From Sporisorium sorghi (lineage: Eukaryota; Basidiomycota; Ustilaginomycetes; Ustilaginales; Ustilaginaceae), in the NCBI GenBank assembly GCA_023212695.1, contig JALCCG010000026.1, positions 62,001 through 126,000 on the forward strand: a stretch of DNA of 64,000 bases. The letters are read 5' to 3'. Below are positions 45,146 to 55,963 of the stretch, piece by piece. The position numbers and the translations under genes are program-made. The number at the start of each line of letters is the position of its first letter. Within the stretch, counting starts at the first letter, position 1. The notes below the pieces were generated by a model, which did no database searches, was not told where the DNA came from, and was given only the letters and a program-made list of their open reading frames with translations.

Positions 45146-46633
45146 TTAAACCAGAACCGTAGCACCCATCAAATATTTGTCTACCTCGCGTGCGACTTCA
45201 CGGCCTTCATTGATCGCCCATACGACCAGGCTTTGTCCGCGGCGCATATCGCCGGCAGCAAATACTTTGTCCACATTGGTTGTATATTTGCCATAAGGGG
45301 CTTTCACGTTGGAACGGCGATCCGTTTCAAGTCCCAGCTGTTCTACAAGCGTCTGCTCCGGTCCGTCGAACCCGATAGCAATGAACGCCATTTGTGCCGG
45401 GAAAGCCTTTTCCGTGCCCGGAATCGGTTGATATACTTTTCGTCCGGTTTCATCCACGATACGCTCGATCTGCACAGTGTGAAGTTCTTTCAGATTGCCT
45501 TCTTCATCACCAACAAATTTCGTGGTCATAATGGAAAATTCGCGTGGATCGCTGCCAAACAACGCTTTGGCTTCCTCATGAGCATAATCGAGTGTATATA
45601 CATTCGGAAATTGCGGCCACGGGTTCGCAATCGGATCGCGCTGAAGCGGAGCTTTTTTATGCGTACCGAACTGGGTTACGCTGCTGCAGCCATGACGCAA
45701 AGCAGTTGCGACGCAGTCAGAACCAGTGTCACCACCGCCAATCACGATGACATCCTTGTCTTTGGCCGACAAGTAGTTACCGTCTTCAAGGCCTGAATCG
45801 AGCAGGCTCTTGATGGTTCCATTCAGATAATCCATCGCGTAATGGATGCCCTTGAGATCACTGCCCTCAATGTTGAATTCACGCGGCTTTGTTGCACCGC
45901 CACACAGTACGACAGCATCATAATCCTCCATAAGCTGCTTGGCCGCAATGTCCTTGCCAATCTCGGTATTGACCACGAACTCCACACCTTCAGCCGCAAG
46001 CAGATCCACGCGGCGCTGAACAACGCCCTTATCCAGCTTCATGGATGGAATTCCGTAAGTTAACAAACCGCCGATGCGGTCTGCACGCTCATACACAGTC
46101 ACTGAGTGGCCCGCTTTGTTCAGTTGGGCAGCTGCTGCCAGCCCCGCTGGACCAGAACCAACAACGGCAACGCGGCGTCCCGTGCGCTTCTCAGGCGGCT
46201 CAGGGACAACCCAACCTTCTTCAAAGCCTTTGTCGATAATCTCTTGCTCAATGGATTTAATCGTTACCGGCTCCCCGATCAAGCCTACTGTACACGAACC
46301 TTCGCAAGGTGCAGGACATACGCGTCCTGTAAATTCAGGAAAGTTATTTGTTTTGTGAAGACGCTCGAGAGCCTCTCTCCACAAGCCTCGATAAACAAGA
46401 TTGTTCCATTCCGGAATCAGATTGTGGATCGGGCAGCCGGATGTGCCGCCGATCATATCGATCCCTGTATGACAGTATGGTGTACCGCAGTCCATGCAGC
46501 GTGCTCCCTGGGTCTGGAGCTCTTCTTCTTCTAAATGTTTATGAAACTCTTCCCAGTCTTTTACTCGTTCTGCCGGGCTCCGGTCTACCGGTAGCTGGCG
46601 CTGAAACTCCATAAATCCTGTTGGTGTAGACAT
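45146..46633 (-). CDS. gltD: Glutamate synthase small subunit (GltD)
   Basis: 495 residues, with GGGGGTAAAGC upstream. The N-terminal Cys cluster ([21 protein letters not shown]) binds 4Fe-4S centres. FAD motif [15 protein letters not shown] (about residue 153) and NADPH motif [19 protein letters not shown] (about 290) follow, then a [14 protein letters not shown] flavin segment. The subunit feeds electrons from NADPH to the large subunit, which makes glutamate from glutamine and 2-oxoglutarate. No large subunit gene lies upstream or downstream in the window; it is monocistronic. Confidence 0.93.
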   Translation of the reverse strand: MSTPTGFMEFQRQLPVDRSPAERVKDWEEFHKHLEEEELQTQGARCMDCGTPYCHTGIDMIGGTSGCPIHNLIPEWNNLVYRGLWREALERLHKTNNFPEFTGRVCPAPCEGSCTVGLIGEPVTIKSIEQEIIDKGFEEGWVVPEPPEKRTGRRVAVVGSGPAGLAAAAQLNKAGHSVTVYERADRIGGLLTYGIPSMKLDKGVVQRRVDLLAAEGVEFVVNTEIGKDIAAKQLMEDYDAVVLCGGATKPREFNIEGSDLKGIHYAMDYLNGTIKSLLDSGLEDGNYLSAKDKDVIVIGGGDTGSDCVATALRHGCSSVTQFGTHKKAPLQRDPIANPWPQFPNVYTLDYAHEEAKALFGSDPREFSIMTTKFVGDEEGNLKELHTVQIERIVDETGRKVYQPIPGTEKAFPAQMAFIAIGFDGPEQTLVEQLGLETDRRSNVKAPYGKYTTNVDKVFAAGDMRRGQSLVVWAINEGREVAREVDKYLMGATVLV

Positions 46634-46968
46634 ACTGCTTTACCCCCATCCGTTCTATCCATGCTGATTACCATGTACAATTTATCATATCATAAATCAT
46701 CCGACATCTATCGTCAGATAACCACAGAAACAGCATTCAGCCTGATTTATTTTTTCTTATTTAAACTAAAAAAATTTTTATCAGTGCCAAAACCCTACTA
46801 TTTGCGGCTATTTAAGCAGCAATGTGTATAAACATTAGAAATATAGTAGCATTTCGCTTTTCGCCTGTTAAATGGACTATATGCATGATCATTTGTATTA
46901 TCCTACTATCCCAGGGTTCACAACATAGATAGATAGCTGCAGTCTATCCCTTCAATTGGTGCTCATTA
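46634..46968. other. gltD upstream region
   Basis: About 335 AT-rich bases between folA end and gltD start. Candidate -10 elements (TATGAT on the minus strand near 46684-46694) lie about 55 bp upstream of gltD. No GltC or TnrA box was recognised. Confidence 0.4.
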
Positions 46969-47463
46969 CTACTTGTGTTTTCGCTCATAAATAACAAACC
47001 GGTAAGTGTATGGATTTTTCTCATCTGTAATACCCGGGATTTCTTCAATAATCTGCCATTGATCCCAGTCCACCTCCGGGAAGTAAGTATCCCCTTCAAA
47101 AGACTCGTCAATGAACGTGCAATACAGACGATCTGCCTTGGGCAGCATCTTCTCGTAGATTTGTGCTCCACCAATTACCATTAATTCTCCGTTGTTCGAA
47201 TAAGCCGTAGCATCCTCGATATCGTGAAGAACGATCCCTTGATCCTCCGACAGCGTAAAATTCTCGTCCCTGGTAAGCACAATGTTCGTTCTGTGCGGCA
47301 GCGGTTTACTGCCAAAAGATTCCCAGGTTTTACGCCCCATCAAAATCGTTTTGTTCAAGGTTTTCTCCCTGAAAAAAGCCATGTCCCGCGGCAAACGCCA
47401 CGGCATTGTTCCGTTTAAGCCAATCACCTGATCCTTGCCCATTGCCCATATCATGGATATCAT
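46969..47463 (-). CDS. folA: Dihydrofolate reductase
   Basis: 164 residues. Opening MISMIWAMGKDQVIGLNGTMPWRLPRD contains the Trp and acidic residue that hold folate, then MGRKTWES and the IVLTRD segment for NADPH. It reduces dihydrofolate to tetrahydrofolate. It follows thyA after 56 nt in the same direction; thymidylate synthase produces its substrate, so the pair works in one cycle. Confidence 0.95.
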   Translation of the reverse strand: MISMIWAMGKDQVIGLNGTMPWRLPRDMAFFREKTLNKTILMGRKTWESFGSKPLPHRTNIVLTRDENFTLSEDQGIVLHDIEDATAYSNNGELMVIGGAQIYEKMLPKADRLYCTFIDESFEGDTYFPEVDWDQWQIIEEIPGITDEKNPYTYRFVIYERKHK

Positions 47464-47519
47464 GATAGATCATCTCCTTCCTTGCTCTGATAGATTGTCA
47501 TGCAACAGATTCAAAGGAA

Positions 47520-48314
47520 TTACACGGCTACAGTTGCCTTGATGGTCGGATGATATTGATAACCCTCAAATTCAAAATCGTCAAATGTATAGTCAAAAAT
47601 ACTTTCCGGTTTGCTCTTAATAATCAGCTTCGGCAGCTCGTACGGCTCACGCTCAAGTTGGGTTTTCACCTGTTCCATATGGTTGGAGTAGATATGCACG
47701 TCCCCTCCGGACCAAATGAATTCACCAGGTTCTAGCCCGCATTGCTGTGCAACCATATGGGTCAGCAGCGCATAACTGGCAATGTTGAACGGGAGGCCCA
47801 GGAAACTGTCCACAGACCGCATGGTCAGCATACAGGAGAGTTTCCCGCCCGCAACGTAGAATTGGAACACAAAATGGCATGGAGGCAGCTTCATGTTCTC
47901 AATCTCCGCCACATTCCAGGCGCTGACGATATGCCGCCTGGAGTCGGGGTTATTCTTAATTGACTCGATCACGTTTGCAATCTGGTCGATATGTTGTCCA
48001 TCCGGCGTTTCCCAAGCCCGCCATTGCGAACCGTAGACCGGACCCAGATCGCCATTCTCATCCGCCCATTCGTCCCATATCCGCACGCCGTTCTCTTTGA
48101 GATACCGAATGTTTGTTTCCCCGCTCAGGAACCATAAAAGCTCGTGTACAACCGATTTAAGGTGAATCCGCTTCGTTGTCATTAGCGGGAACCCTTGTGA
48201 AAGATCAAAACGCAGCTGTCTTCCAAATACGGATAGCGTCCCGGTCCCCGTGCGGTCTCCCTTCTCTACACCATGATCCAGTATGTCCTGCAGCAGCTCC
48301 AAGTATTGTTTCAT
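47520..48314 (-). CDS. thyA: Thymidylate synthase (ThyA-type)
   Basis: 264 residues, the classical length. Catalytic Cys in [10 protein letters not shown] (about residue 146), folate-binding [11 protein letters not shown] near residue 23 and [11 protein letters not shown] near 205. It methylates dUMP to dTMP using methylene-tetrahydrofolate and gives dihydrofolate for FolA downstream. GAGGTGACTATAG precedes the ATG. Confidence 0.97.
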   Translation of the reverse strand: MKQYLELLQDILDHGVEKGDRTGTGTLSVFGRQLRFDLSQGFPLMTTKRIHLKSVVHELLWFLSGETNIRYLKENGVRIWDEWADENGDLGPVYGSQWRAWETPDGQHIDQIANVIESIKNNPDSRRHIVSAWNVAEIENMKLPPCHFVFQFYVAGGKLSCMLTMRSVDSFLGLPFNIASYALLTHMVAQQCGLEPGEFIWSGGDVHIYSNHMEQVKTQLEREPYELPKLIIKSKPESIFDYTFDDFEFEGYQYHPTIKATVAV

Positions 48315-48426
48315 CTATAGTCACCTCACTAGAATCTCATATCAACAGTCTACCATGATCGTGGAATGTATGACACGCAGAAAATAACTCTGCATTTTAC
48401 GATAATCCATACATTCGATCATCCGC

Positions 48427-48478
48427 AAAAAAACAAAAACAGGAGGCAGAAACCGCCTGCGCGTTCTCTGCCTCCTGG
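48427..48478 (-). terminator. Terminator of the pdh operon
   Basis: AGGAGGCAGA / TCTGCCTCCT arms with extra pairing, followed by TTTTTGTTTTTTT on the minus strand. Confidence 0.9.
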
Positions 48479-48512
48479 CCAAATATATAATGACTAAGGT
48501 AGTGTCCTAGAA

Positions 48513-49928
48513 TTAACGGGAAATGATGTGGATCGGATGACCCATAACCAGTTCCGCAGCTTCCATTACGATTTCGCCCAAAGTCGGATGCGCATGGATA
48601 GTCAAAGCTACATCTTCAAGTGTAGCACCCATCTCAATGGCAAGACCAAGCTCAGCGATCAGGTTTGAAGCTTCCAAACCTACGATTTGTGCACCGAGGA
48701 TAAGTCCTGTTCCTTCTTCGGCTACGATCTTCACAAAGCCTTCAGGATGGTTCAGGGATACAGAACGTCCGTTGCCTGCGTAAGGGAATTTACCTGCTTT
48801 TACTTTGTGGCCTTTTTCCTTCGCTTGAGCTTCGGTGTAACCTACGCTGGAACATTCCGGATCTGTGAACACCACAGCTGGAATACATTTGTAGTCAACA
48901 ACAGATGGCATTCCGGAGATCACCTCAGCAGCAACCTTACCTTCGTAAGATGCTTTATGAGCAAGTGCCAGACCGGATACGATATCACCGATAGCAAAGA
49001 TATGAGGAATGCTGGTGCGACCTTGATGGTCGACTTTTACAAAGCCACGCTCGTCAAGATCCATACCGATCAGATCCAGACCAAGCTCACCATCCGTATT
49101 CGGACGACGGCCGACAGTAACCAACAGGTAGTCTGCCGTTACTTCCTTCGTTTCACCGTTCACGGAGTATTTCACGGTAACTTCTTTATCATTCTGCTCA
49201 GCACTTTCAGCTTTTGCACCTGTAATAATCTCGATACCGGTTTTCTTCATGTTTTTCGTAACAAGGCTGGTCATGTCTTTGTCGAAGCCAGCCAGTACGC
49301 TGTCCAGACCTTCGATGATGGTAACCTTCGAACCAAATTTGGAGTACATTTGACCAAGCTCGGCACCGATGTATCCACCACCGATAACGATCAAACTCTT
49401 CGGTACTTCTGGCAGGTTCAGCGCTTCGGTCGAAGACAGGATGCGTCCGCCGAATGGGAAAGGCTTCAGTTCGATTGGACGGGAACCTGTAGCAATGATG
49501 CAGTTCTTGAAACGGTAACGCGGAGATTCATGATCGTTGAATACACGCGCTTCGTTTTCATTGATGAACATGCACTCACCGTTGAAAACTTCAACTTTGT
49601 TGCCTTTCAGCAAGCCGGATACGCCGCTGGTCATTTTCTTAACAACGCCGTTTTTGAATTCCTGTGTTTTTGCAAAATCAACTTTTACATTCTCTACAGA
49701 AATACCGAATGCATCCGCATGCTTAGCCGATTCAAACTGATGAGCAGCAGCGATCAGCGCTTTTGAAGGAATACAACCACGGTTCAAACAAACACCGCCG
49801 AGCTCCGATTTATCAACGATCAGAACTTTTTGACCCAGTTGGGCGGCACGAATCGCCGCCACATAACCACCAGGACCAGCACCAATGACTAGGGTATCAA
49901 TATCCAAAGAAGCATCTCCAACTACCAT
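48513..49928 (-). CDS. pdhD: Dihydrolipoyl dehydrogenase (E3)
   Basis: 471 residues with GGAGGTG upstream. FAD motif [16 protein letters not shown] (about 17-32), redox disulfide [14 protein letters not shown] (about 45-58), NAD motif [11 protein letters not shown] and C-terminal HAHPTLGE with the catalytic His. It reoxidises the lipoyl group of E2 and transfers electrons to NAD. It ends a four-gene operon and follows pdhC by 3 nt. Confidence 0.96.
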   Translation of the reverse strand: MVVGDASLDIDTLVIGAGPGGYVAAIRAAQLGQKVLIVDKSELGGVCLNRGCIPSKALIAAAHQFESAKHADAFGISVENVKVDFAKTQEFKNGVVKKMTSGVSGLLKGNKVEVFNGECMFINENEARVFNDHESPRYRFKNCIIATGSRPIELKPFPFGGRILSSTEALNLPEVPKSLIVIGGGYIGAELGQMYSKFGSKVTIIEGLDSVLAGFDKDMTSLVTKNMKKTGIEIITGAKAESAEQNDKEVTVKYSVNGETKEVTADYLLVTVGRRPNTDGELGLDLIGMDLDERGFVKVDHQGRTSIPHIFAIGDIVSGLALAHKASYEGKVAAEVISGMPSVVDYKCIPAVVFTDPECSSVGYTEAQAKEKGHKVKAGKFPYAGNGRSVSLNHPEGFVKIVAEEGTGLILGAQIVGLEASNLIAELGLAIEMGATLEDVALTIHAHPTLGEIVMEAAELVMGHPIHIISR

Positions 49929-49931
49929 TAG

Positions 49932-51251
49932 TTACACCTCCATAACAAGCAGCTCAGGGTTAGCGAGCAGTTGTTTAATATAGTTCATAAAGTGTTGAGC
50001 TGTAGCACCATCGATGATACGGTGGTCAAAGCTCAGGGACAATGCCATTACAGGTGCCGCAACAATTTCACCATTCTTCACAACCGCTTTTTCGCTGATG
50101 CGGCCGGTACCAAGAATAGCAACCTCTGGGAAGTTGATGATCGGCGTAAAGAACATACCGCCTGCAGATCCGATGTTAGTGATGGAAATTGTGCTGCCCT
50201 TCATTTCATTAGGAGACAGTTTGCCTTCACGGCCGCGAGCAGCCAGATCACGGATGCTGTCAGCGATCATCCAGATGCTCTTACGATCTGCATCTTTGAT
50301 AACCGGTACAATCAGACCGTTGTCTGTATCTGTAGCGATCCCGATGTTGTAGTACTTCTTGTACACGATTTCGTTCGCTTCTTCATCGATCATTGCGTTC
50401 AAAGCAGGGAATTGACGGCTAGCCGCAACGAGTGCTTTTACGATGAATGGCAGATACGTAACTTTTGTGCCTTTTTTCTCTGCGATTGGCTTCATGCGGG
50501 TACGGAAAGCTACCAGCTCGGTTACGTCAACTTCGTCCATGATCGTAACGTGCGGAGCTGTGTATGCCGATTTAACCATCGCATTCGAGATCGCTTTGCG
50601 GATTCCTTTGAATGGTACGCGTTCTTCTTCTGCACGAGTATCCACCGCTGCGGATGCTGCAGGAGCTGCTTTAGCTTCGGAAGACGCTTCTTGTGCAGGA
50701 GCCGCTGCTGCCTGGCCGCCGCCATTCTTGAAGCCTTCAACGTCTTCGCGTGTTACTTTGCCGTTATTGCCGGAGCCTTGTACTTGTGTGATGTCTACGC
50801 CTTGCTCACGAGCGAATTTACGCACGCTAGGTGTAGCCAAAACTTCACGGTTAGGTGCTGCTGGCGCTGCCGCTTCACCGTTTCCGCCTTGCTTAGCGTC
50901 AGCCGGAGCATCTTGAGCCGGGGAAGAAGTTGTGTCCGCGCTGCCCTTAGCTGCGTCGGCTTCTTGAGCGGCTTGCTCTTCAGCTGGAGCTTCTTGCTCA
51001 GGAATGTCGCCTTCAGCATCGATGATAGCAACCACTTCACCGACACGGCATACTTGACCGTCCTTGGCAAAAACTTCTTGAACCGTACCGTTCACGGGAC
51101 AAGGAACTTCCACGACCGCTTTGTCGTTCTGTACTTCCATGATGATGTCGTCGTCTGTTACTTTGTCGCCTGGCTTGATATGCATTTTGATGATTTCACC
51201 TTCATGCAAACCTTCACCCAGCTCTGGAAAACGATATTCAAATTTTGCCAA
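49932..51251 (-). CDS. pdhC: Pyruvate dehydrogenase E2, dihydrolipoamide acetyltransferase
   Basis: 439 residues from a TTG with GGGAGG upstream. Single lipoyl domain with the modified Lys in VQNDKAVVE (about residue 45), Ala/Pro/Glu/Gln-rich mobile linker (about 85-135), E1/E3-binding domain ([15 protein letters not shown], about 138-172), second linker, and catalytic domain ending [15 protein letters not shown] with active His. It moves acetyl to CoA and forms the core of the complex. Confidence 0.96.
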   Translation of the reverse strand: MAKFEYRFPELGEGLHEGEIIKMHIKPGDKVTDDDIIMEVQNDKAVVEVPCPVNGTVQEVFAKDGQVCRVGEVVAIIDAEGDIPEQEAPAEEQAAQEADAAKGSADTTSSPAQDAPADAKQGGNGEAAAPAAPNREVLATPSVRKFAREQGVDITQVQGSGNNGKVTREDVEGFKNGGGQAAAAPAQEASSEAKAAPAASAAVDTRAEEERVPFKGIRKAISNAMVKSAYTAPHVTIMDEVDVTELVAFRTRMKPIAEKKGTKVTYLPFIVKALVAASRQFPALNAMIDEEANEIVYKKYYNIGIATDTDNGLIVPVIKDADRKSIWMIADSIRDLAARGREGKLSPNEMKGSTISITNIGSAGGMFFTPIINFPEVAILGTGRISEKAVVKNGEIVAAPVMALSLSFDHRIIDGATAQHFMNYIKQLLANPELLVMEV

Positions 51252-51280
51252 CTGAAAAACCTCCCTAGAAATTGCTGCTA

Positions 51281-52258
51281 TTAGAAATTCAATACTTTAT
51301 TTACGGTTTCAACGATACGCGCTGGAGTAGGCAGCCAAGTGTCCTCGATTTGTGCAAAAGGATACACGGTGTCTGGCGGTGCTACGCGCAGTACTGGAGC
51401 TTCCAGATGCAGGATCGCTCTCTCGTTGATTTGAGCGATAACTTCCGCGGCGACGCCGGCGGATTTCTGCGCTTCTTGAACCACGATGGCACGGTTGGTT
51501 TTCTTCACCGAAGCAAGCACGGTATCGATATCGATTGGAGCGATGGTTCGCAAATCGATGATTTCGGCCTTGATTCCGTTCTTCTCAAGCTCATCAGCAG
51601 CTTTTGTTGCTGTGTGAACCATCAGACCGTAAGCGATAATCGTCACGTCGGTTCCTTCGCGAACCACATTAGCTTTTCCAAGTTCTACGGTGTATTCACC
51701 TTCAGGAACTTCAGCGCGGAACGCATGATACAGGTTCAAGTGCTCCATGAAGAATACAGGGTCATTGTCGCGGATTGCCGCGATCATGAGTCCTTTTGCA
51801 TCATAAGGATTGGAAGGCACTACAACTTTAATACCCGGGGTTTGCGTGATGAAACCTTCCAGTGCGTCGGTATGCAGTTCTGCCGCTTTAACCCCGCCGC
51901 CAAACGGCGTACGGAATACGATCGGAGAATGGTAACGTCCGCCGGAACGGTAACGCATGCGCGCTGCTTGAACTACGATTTGGTCAAGAGCTTCAAAAAT
52001 AAATCCAACGAATTGGATTTCAGCGATCGGGCGGAAGCCCTGGATACCGAGACCTACTGCCAAACCACCGATAGCGGACTCGGCCAGCGGCGTATCGAAT
52101 ACGCGCTCTTCCCCGAATTCTTTTTGAAGGCCTTCCGTTACACGGAAAACACCGCCGACATTACCCACGTCTTCACCGAAGATGACAACGTTAGGGTCAC
52201 GGCTCAATTCAACGCGCATGGCGTCGCGAATCGCTTCTTTCATGTTCATTTGTGCCAT
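51281..52258 (-). CDS. pdhB: Pyruvate dehydrogenase E1 beta subunit
   Basis: 325 residues with AGGAGG upstream. Transketolase pyrimidine domain [17 protein letters not shown] and [17 protein letters not shown], then the C-terminal transketolase domain ([18 protein letters not shown]). It pairs with PdhA to decarboxylate pyruvate with thiamine diphosphate. It is 160 nt after pdhA, with a hairpin between, and 30 nt before pdhC. Confidence 0.96.
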   Translation of the reverse strand: MAQMNMKEAIRDAMRVELSRDPNVVIFGEDVGNVGGVFRVTEGLQKEFGEERVFDTPLAESAIGGLAVGLGIQGFRPIAEIQFVGFIFEALDQIVVQAARMRYRSGGRYHSPIVFRTPFGGGVKAAELHTDALEGFITQTPGIKVVVPSNPYDAKGLMIAAIRDNDPVFFMEHLNLYHAFRAEVPEGEYTVELGKANVVREGTDVTIIAYGLMVHTATKAADELEKNGIKAEIIDLRTIAPIDIDTVLASVKKTNRAIVVQEAQKSAGVAAEVIAQINERAILHLEAPVLRVAPPDTVYPFAQIEDTWLPTPARIVETVNKVLNF

Positions 52259-52365
52259 TGCTTCATTTCCTCCTTAAGAAATACAGTTGACTAAACTTCC
52301 ATTGTTAAGCCTTAAAGCGGCTAAATATATATCGAAACGTTATATAAAGACCTGCTGCACCCATG

Positions 52366-52413
52366 ACAAAACCGGATGATTATCCCAGGATCAACCTATG
52401 ACAATCATCGGTC
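52366..52413 (-). terminator. Possible attenuator between pdhA and pdhB
   Basis: ACCGATGATTGT / ATAATCATCCGGT arms followed by TTTTG on the minus strand. Weak as a terminator; may process or partly stop the operon mRNA. Confidence 0.5.
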
Positions 52414-52421
52414 CGTCATTT

Positions 52422-53489
52422 TTATTGAAAATCAGCTTTTTGCTCTTCAAGATGCTTAGGTGTTTGTTCGAACATGCTGTCGATCAAACCAGGTACTGTC
52501 ATTTTTTCCGTTTGTTCTGCTTTTTTGATTTGCTCGTTGACTTTCGCTTTCGCTTCGTCTTTTACGCGAGCTGTATCTTCTTCAGTCCACAGACCTTTTT
52601 GCTCAAGGTATTTCGCAAGGCGTGCGATTGGATCCTTCTCGTTCCACTCGCCTTCCTCTTCCTTCGTACGATATTTGGAAGCATCATCAGACAGGGAATG
52701 CGGACGGAAACGGTAAGTTACCGCTTCGATCAGAGTTGCACCTTCGCCGTTGCGACCACGCTCTGCAGCATCACGAACCGCCTTGATGACTGCCAGAACG
52801 TCCATACCGTCGACCTTCACGCCCTTGATACCAGCTGCAACTGCTTTATGAGCGATAGACAATGCTGCCGTCTGCTTGGAGAACGGAGTTGTAATCGCGT
52901 AGCCGTTGTTTTGCACAAAGAAGATAACAGGCAATTTATACACGCCTGCATAGTTCAATCCTTCGTAGAAGTCGCCTTCCGAAGAACCGCCGTCACCGGT
53001 GTACGTGATAACGACTTGCTTCTGTTTTTTCAATTTATAACCCATAGCAATACCCATTGCGTGCAGAATTTGAGCACCAATGATAATCTGAGGCATCAAT
53101 ACGTTAACGCCCTCTGGAATTTGTCCGCCATGCTGATGTCCACGGGAATACAAGAAAGCTTGATAAAGCGGAAGTCCATGCCATACGATTTGCGGCATAT
53201 CGCGGTAGCCTGGGCATACGAAGTCGTCTTTCTCAAGCGCGAACTCACTGCCAACCATTGTTGCTTCTTGACCGGATACAGGTGCATAGAAACCGAGACG
53301 TCCTTGACGGCCGAGATTCACGGCGCGGTCGTCCCAAGTACGGGTAAATACCATACGGTACATAATTTCTTTCAGCTGATCGTCTGACAATTCAGGCAGA
53401 AGATCTTTGTTTACGATTTTGCCATCCGGGGAAAGTACAGATAGAGTATCTACTTCCTCGGTATATACTTCATAAGGAACCTTGGTCAT
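52422..53489 (-). CDS. pdhA: Pyruvate dehydrogenase E1 alpha subunit
   Basis: 355 residues from the ATG at 53489, with GAGGTG upstream; an upstream open extension has no site. Thiamine diphosphate motif TYTGDGGSSEGDFYEGLNYA (GDG...N) is complete, and the phosphorylation-loop region RPHSLSDDASKYR is typical. It heads the operon pdhABCD, which converts pyruvate to acetyl-CoA. A near-consensus promoter lies about 50 nt upstream. Confidence 0.96.
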   Translation of the reverse strand: MTKVPYEVYTEEVDTLSVLSPDGKIVNKDLLPELSDDQLKEIMYRMVFTRTWDDRAVNLGRQGRLGFYAPVSGQEATMVGSEFALEKDDFVCPGYRDMPQIVWHGLPLYQAFLYSRGHQHGGQIPEGVNVLMPQIIIGAQILHAMGIAMGYKLKKQKQVVITYTGDGGSSEGDFYEGLNYAGVYKLPVIFFVQNNGYAITTPFSKQTAALSIAHKAVAAGIKGVKVDGMDVLAVIKAVRDAAERGRNGEGATLIEAVTYRFRPHSLSDDASKYRTKEEEGEWNEKDPIARLAKYLEQKGLWTEEDTARVKDEAKAKVNEQIKKAEQTEKMTVPGLIDSMFEQTPKHLEEQKADFQ

Positions 53490-53540
53490 TTTTTTCACCT
53501 CAATAAATATTTGAATATCAAGTTCCGCTGTTATAGAATT

Positions 53541-53570
53541 ATTATACACCTGTTTTACTCCATTCGTCAA
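53541..53570 (-). promoter_or_regulatory. Sigma-A promoter of the pdh operon
   Basis: Minus strand TTGACG, 18-bp spacer, TATAAT, about 50 nt before the pdhA start; near-consensus in both boxes. Confidence 0.75.
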
Positions 53571-53612
53571 AGAAATGCGGGATAAAATTTCAGATTTCTT
53601 GACTTTTGTATG

Positions 53613-53643
53613 TATAACAGTTAATCGATAATACTATAACAGT
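53613..53643 (+). repeat. TATAACAGT direct repeats upstream of the pdh promoter
   Basis: TATAACAGT at 53613-53621 and again at 53635-53643, 22 bp apart (about two helical turns). The same octamer TATAACAG recurs on the minus strand at 53528-53535 beside the pdh -10 box. A regulator site is possible. Confidence 0.45.
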
Positions 53644-53742
53644 ATGACAAACATCATAGAACAGCAGACAACATAGACATGTCAGGGTAATTTTAACTTA
53701 TTGTTTACTGCATTTCAAAAACTAACCCGAAAAAGGTGACGA

Positions 53743-54474
53743 ATGATGACGAATGAACGTTTATTGAAGCGAACCATCGTTAAAGAAGTAATACAAAGCA
53801 AGTTTCTGCAGGAAAATCGGACACTGCGCATCTATCTTCCTCCCGGTTACAATGAAATTCTCAGCTATCCCGTTGTTTATTGTCAGGATGGAGAGGAATT
53901 TTTCAATTTCGGCCGCATCGCGACATGGGCGAACCAGCTCATTCTCGAAGAGGGCGTGGAGCCGTTCATCATTGTAGGCGTGGAAGTGAACACGAAAGTT
54001 CGCACAGAAGAGTATGCACCGTTCGGAAATCGATTCGACGCTTACCTTTCCTGCTTCGCCGAAGAGATTATTCCCTTCATTGAACAAAATTATCCTGTTC
54101 GCAGAGAGCCTTCCGAGCGTGTGCTCGCTGGCGATTCCCTGGGCGGAAGTGTCTCCGTGCATCTGGCCCTGCGTTACCCTCAGCTTTTTACAAGAATCAT
54201 CAGCTTATCCGGTGCCTTCTATGAGAAGTCCCAGGATATGATTCGGGAGGAAGCGGATTTGTCCTGGCTCGACATCTATATGATTGTAGGCTTGCAAGAG
54301 GACAACTATACAACCGATACAGGTGTCTATAATTTTGTTGAATTGAACCGTTCAACCAAGGCTCTGCTGGAGGAACGGGGTGCCCGGATATCTTATCTCG
54401 AGAAAGACGGGCGTCACCTTTGGGGCTTCTGGCAAAAAGAGCTTCCTGCTGCGCTTATGTACTTCCTGGGTTAA
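53743..54474 (+). CDS. Putative esterase, alpha/beta hydrolase (esterase D/enterochelin esterase type)
   Basis: 243 residues with AAAGGTGACGA upstream of two ATGs. Alpha/beta hydrolase fold: LRIYLPPGYN opening, VVYCQDGEEFF, nucleophile Ser in AGDSLGGSVS (about residue 131) and a late His in DGRHLWGFW. The catalytic acid is not assigned. No signal peptide, so cytoplasmic. Relatives hydrolyse siderophores, acyl-sugars or esters. It is divergent from pdhA, with a strong terminator after it. Confidence 0.85.
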   Translation: MMTNERLLKRTIVKEVIQSKFLQENRTLRIYLPPGYNEILSYPVVYCQDGEEFFNFGRIATWANQLILEEGVEPFIIVGVEVNTKVRTEEYAPFGNRFDAYLSCFAEEIIPFIEQNYPVRREPSERVLAGDSLGGSVSVHLALRYPQLFTRIISLSGAFYEKSQDMIREEADLSWLDIYMIVGLQEDNYTTDTGVYNFVELNRSTKALLEERGARISYLEKDGRHLWGFWQKELPAALMYFLG

Positions 54475-54494
54475 TTCGAGTCGAGCACGACTGG

Positions 54495-54550
54495 CAAAAA
54501 AAGATGAACAATCGCGCATTTTTTGTGGAATGTGCATTGTTCATCTTTTA
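54495..54550. terminator. Esterase terminator
   Basis: AAAAGATGAACAAT / ATTGTTCATCTTTT perfect arms around a long loop, flanked by A and T runs. Confidence 0.8.
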
Positions 54551-54632
54551 TGTTCAGCAGTCCGTTCTCTTGGTATCGCTTTCAATTGCTTTCGTCAAAA
54601 AAGCGGCTGACTCACCGCTTGTTCGAATAAGA

Positions 54633-55097
54633 TTATAGCTTTTCTTCAATGATTTTGTCCAGTAAGATGTCACACCCGGCATCAATGAGCTGATACACTT
54701 CCTCAAAATTTCCGGTGAAATACGGATCAGGCACCTCGCGCAGCTTTTCATTCGGAAGCAAATCCATAAACTTCAGAATCGCAGCGTCGTTGCCCCCGGA
54801 TAGTTTGCGCATATTCGACACGTTGGAATCATCCATGCCGATTACATAATCGAAGTTCGCGAGATCCTGGCTGACCACTTTACGCGCAACCATTCCTTCA
54901 TAGCTGATACGCCAGCTGTCCAGCAGCTTTCTGGTTCCTTCGTGAGGAACGCTGCCGATATGCCAGTCACCTGTTCCTGCTGAATCCACGCTTACCTGAT
55001 CCTGCAGCCCCCGCTGCACAATCTTATGACGCAGCACCGCTTCAGCCATAGGCGAGCGGCAGATATTGCCCAAACATACAAACAAGACGGATACCAT
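54633..55097 (-). CDS. Low-molecular-weight protein tyrosine phosphatase
   Basis: 154 residues. Phosphate loop FVCLGNICRSP (C-x5-R, about residues 6-16) holds the catalytic Cys and Arg. The general-acid Asp is in VPDPYF. The size fits the family. In Bacillota these enzymes dephosphorylate protein Tyr or Arg residues; the Arg-phosphatase YwlE is another member, but its distinguishing residues are not decided here. It is a single gene between the esterase and TRIC genes. Confidence 0.92.
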   Translation of the reverse strand: MVSVLFVCLGNICRSPMAEAVLRHKIVQRGLQDQVSVDSAGTGDWHIGSVPHEGTRKLLDSWRISYEGMVARKVVSQDLANFDYVIGMDDSNVSNMRKLSGGNDAAILKFMDLLPNEKLREVPDPYFTGNFEEVYQLIDAGCDILLDKIIEEKL

Positions 55098-55177
55098 AGT
55101 TCCCCTCTCCTTTACGATATAAAAATCGTCCTTCGCGTGTCTTCTCTACCCACGAATAACGTTTGTTTGCATCTCCA

Positions 55178-55831
55178 TTAACCCGAGCTTACTTCTTTTC
55201 CGCTGGGTGCCTGACCTATTCCACGGTGAAGCGACCTTCTCGGCAATCTCCATTTATAAAGCACCGATAGCATCCGGAACAGGATGACAACTGCAAATAG
55301 TGTGAGCAGCTGCCAAGTCTTGGTTGCGATGCCGAGACCGATGGCGACACCTGCAGCCATGGCCCAGACAGCATAGATCTCATCGCGCAGCACTAGCGGT
55401 TTGCGGCCTGCCAGAAGATCGCGGACCATCCCTCCGCCACTGCCTGTCAGGACGGCTGCCACGATTACTGCACTAAGAGGGTGATTCATCTCTGTGGCAT
55501 ATAAGGCCCCCTGAATCGCAAAGGCAGATAAACCGATCGCATCGAACAAAGCCTCCGTTTTCTTCCAGTGCTGAATCAAACCAAGCGGCAGCACAAACGC
55601 TACGAATACCGATATCATTGCCAGTACAATTAAATCTCCCTGACCCCACAGGGTGGTTACCGGCACGCCAATCAGTACATTCCTTATTATACCCCCGCCG
55701 AAGGCTGTGACTAAACCAAGCACCACAACCCCCAGAATATCGTATTCTTCTTCCATTGCTACAAAAGCTCCGGACATGGCAAACGCAATGGTGCCAATGA
55801 TGCTGAATACGTCAAACACATGCATGTCCAA
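55178..55831 (-). CDS. Trimeric intracellular cation channel family protein (YvgT/UPF0126)
   Basis: 217 residues from a TTG with GGGGGA eight bases upstream. Seven membrane segments in two repeats of three plus one: the AMSGAFVAMEEEYD and FGGGIIRN segments, and the second repeat AIQGALYATE and GSGGGMVRD. These Gly-rich signatures match UPF0126/TRIC proteins, which form potassium-permeable trimers in eukaryotes and prokaryotes. No partner gene is evident. A short basic tail ends at SSG. Confidence 0.88.
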   Translation of the reverse strand: MDMHVFDVFSIIGTIAFAMSGAFVAMEEEYDILGVVVLGLVTAFGGGIIRNVLIGVPVTTLWGQGDLIVLAMISVFVAFVLPLGLIQHWKKTEALFDAIGLSAFAIQGALYATEMNHPLSAVIVAAVLTGSGGGMVRDLLAGRKPLVLRDEIYAVWAMAAGVAIGLGIATKTWQLLTLFAVVILFRMLSVLYKWRLPRRSLHRGIGQAPSGKEVSSG

Positions 55832-55963
55832 AATTCAGTTCCCCCGCTCCCCCGTCAATTTTACATATTACATTGTAGCCGTGCCTATCAAAATTGTGCA
55901 AGCATGAAAACTGCTCTATACTAGAGTTCAATGGCAATTCTCTCAAAAAAGGAGGAATTTACT

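Noticed and set aside
48687..53387. Long plus-strand open frames (up to 437 codons) opposite the pdh operon
   Set aside because: They are antisense to well-conserved enzymes, are rich in Cys/Phe/Arg as expected for mirror frames, and have no ribosome sites or family features.
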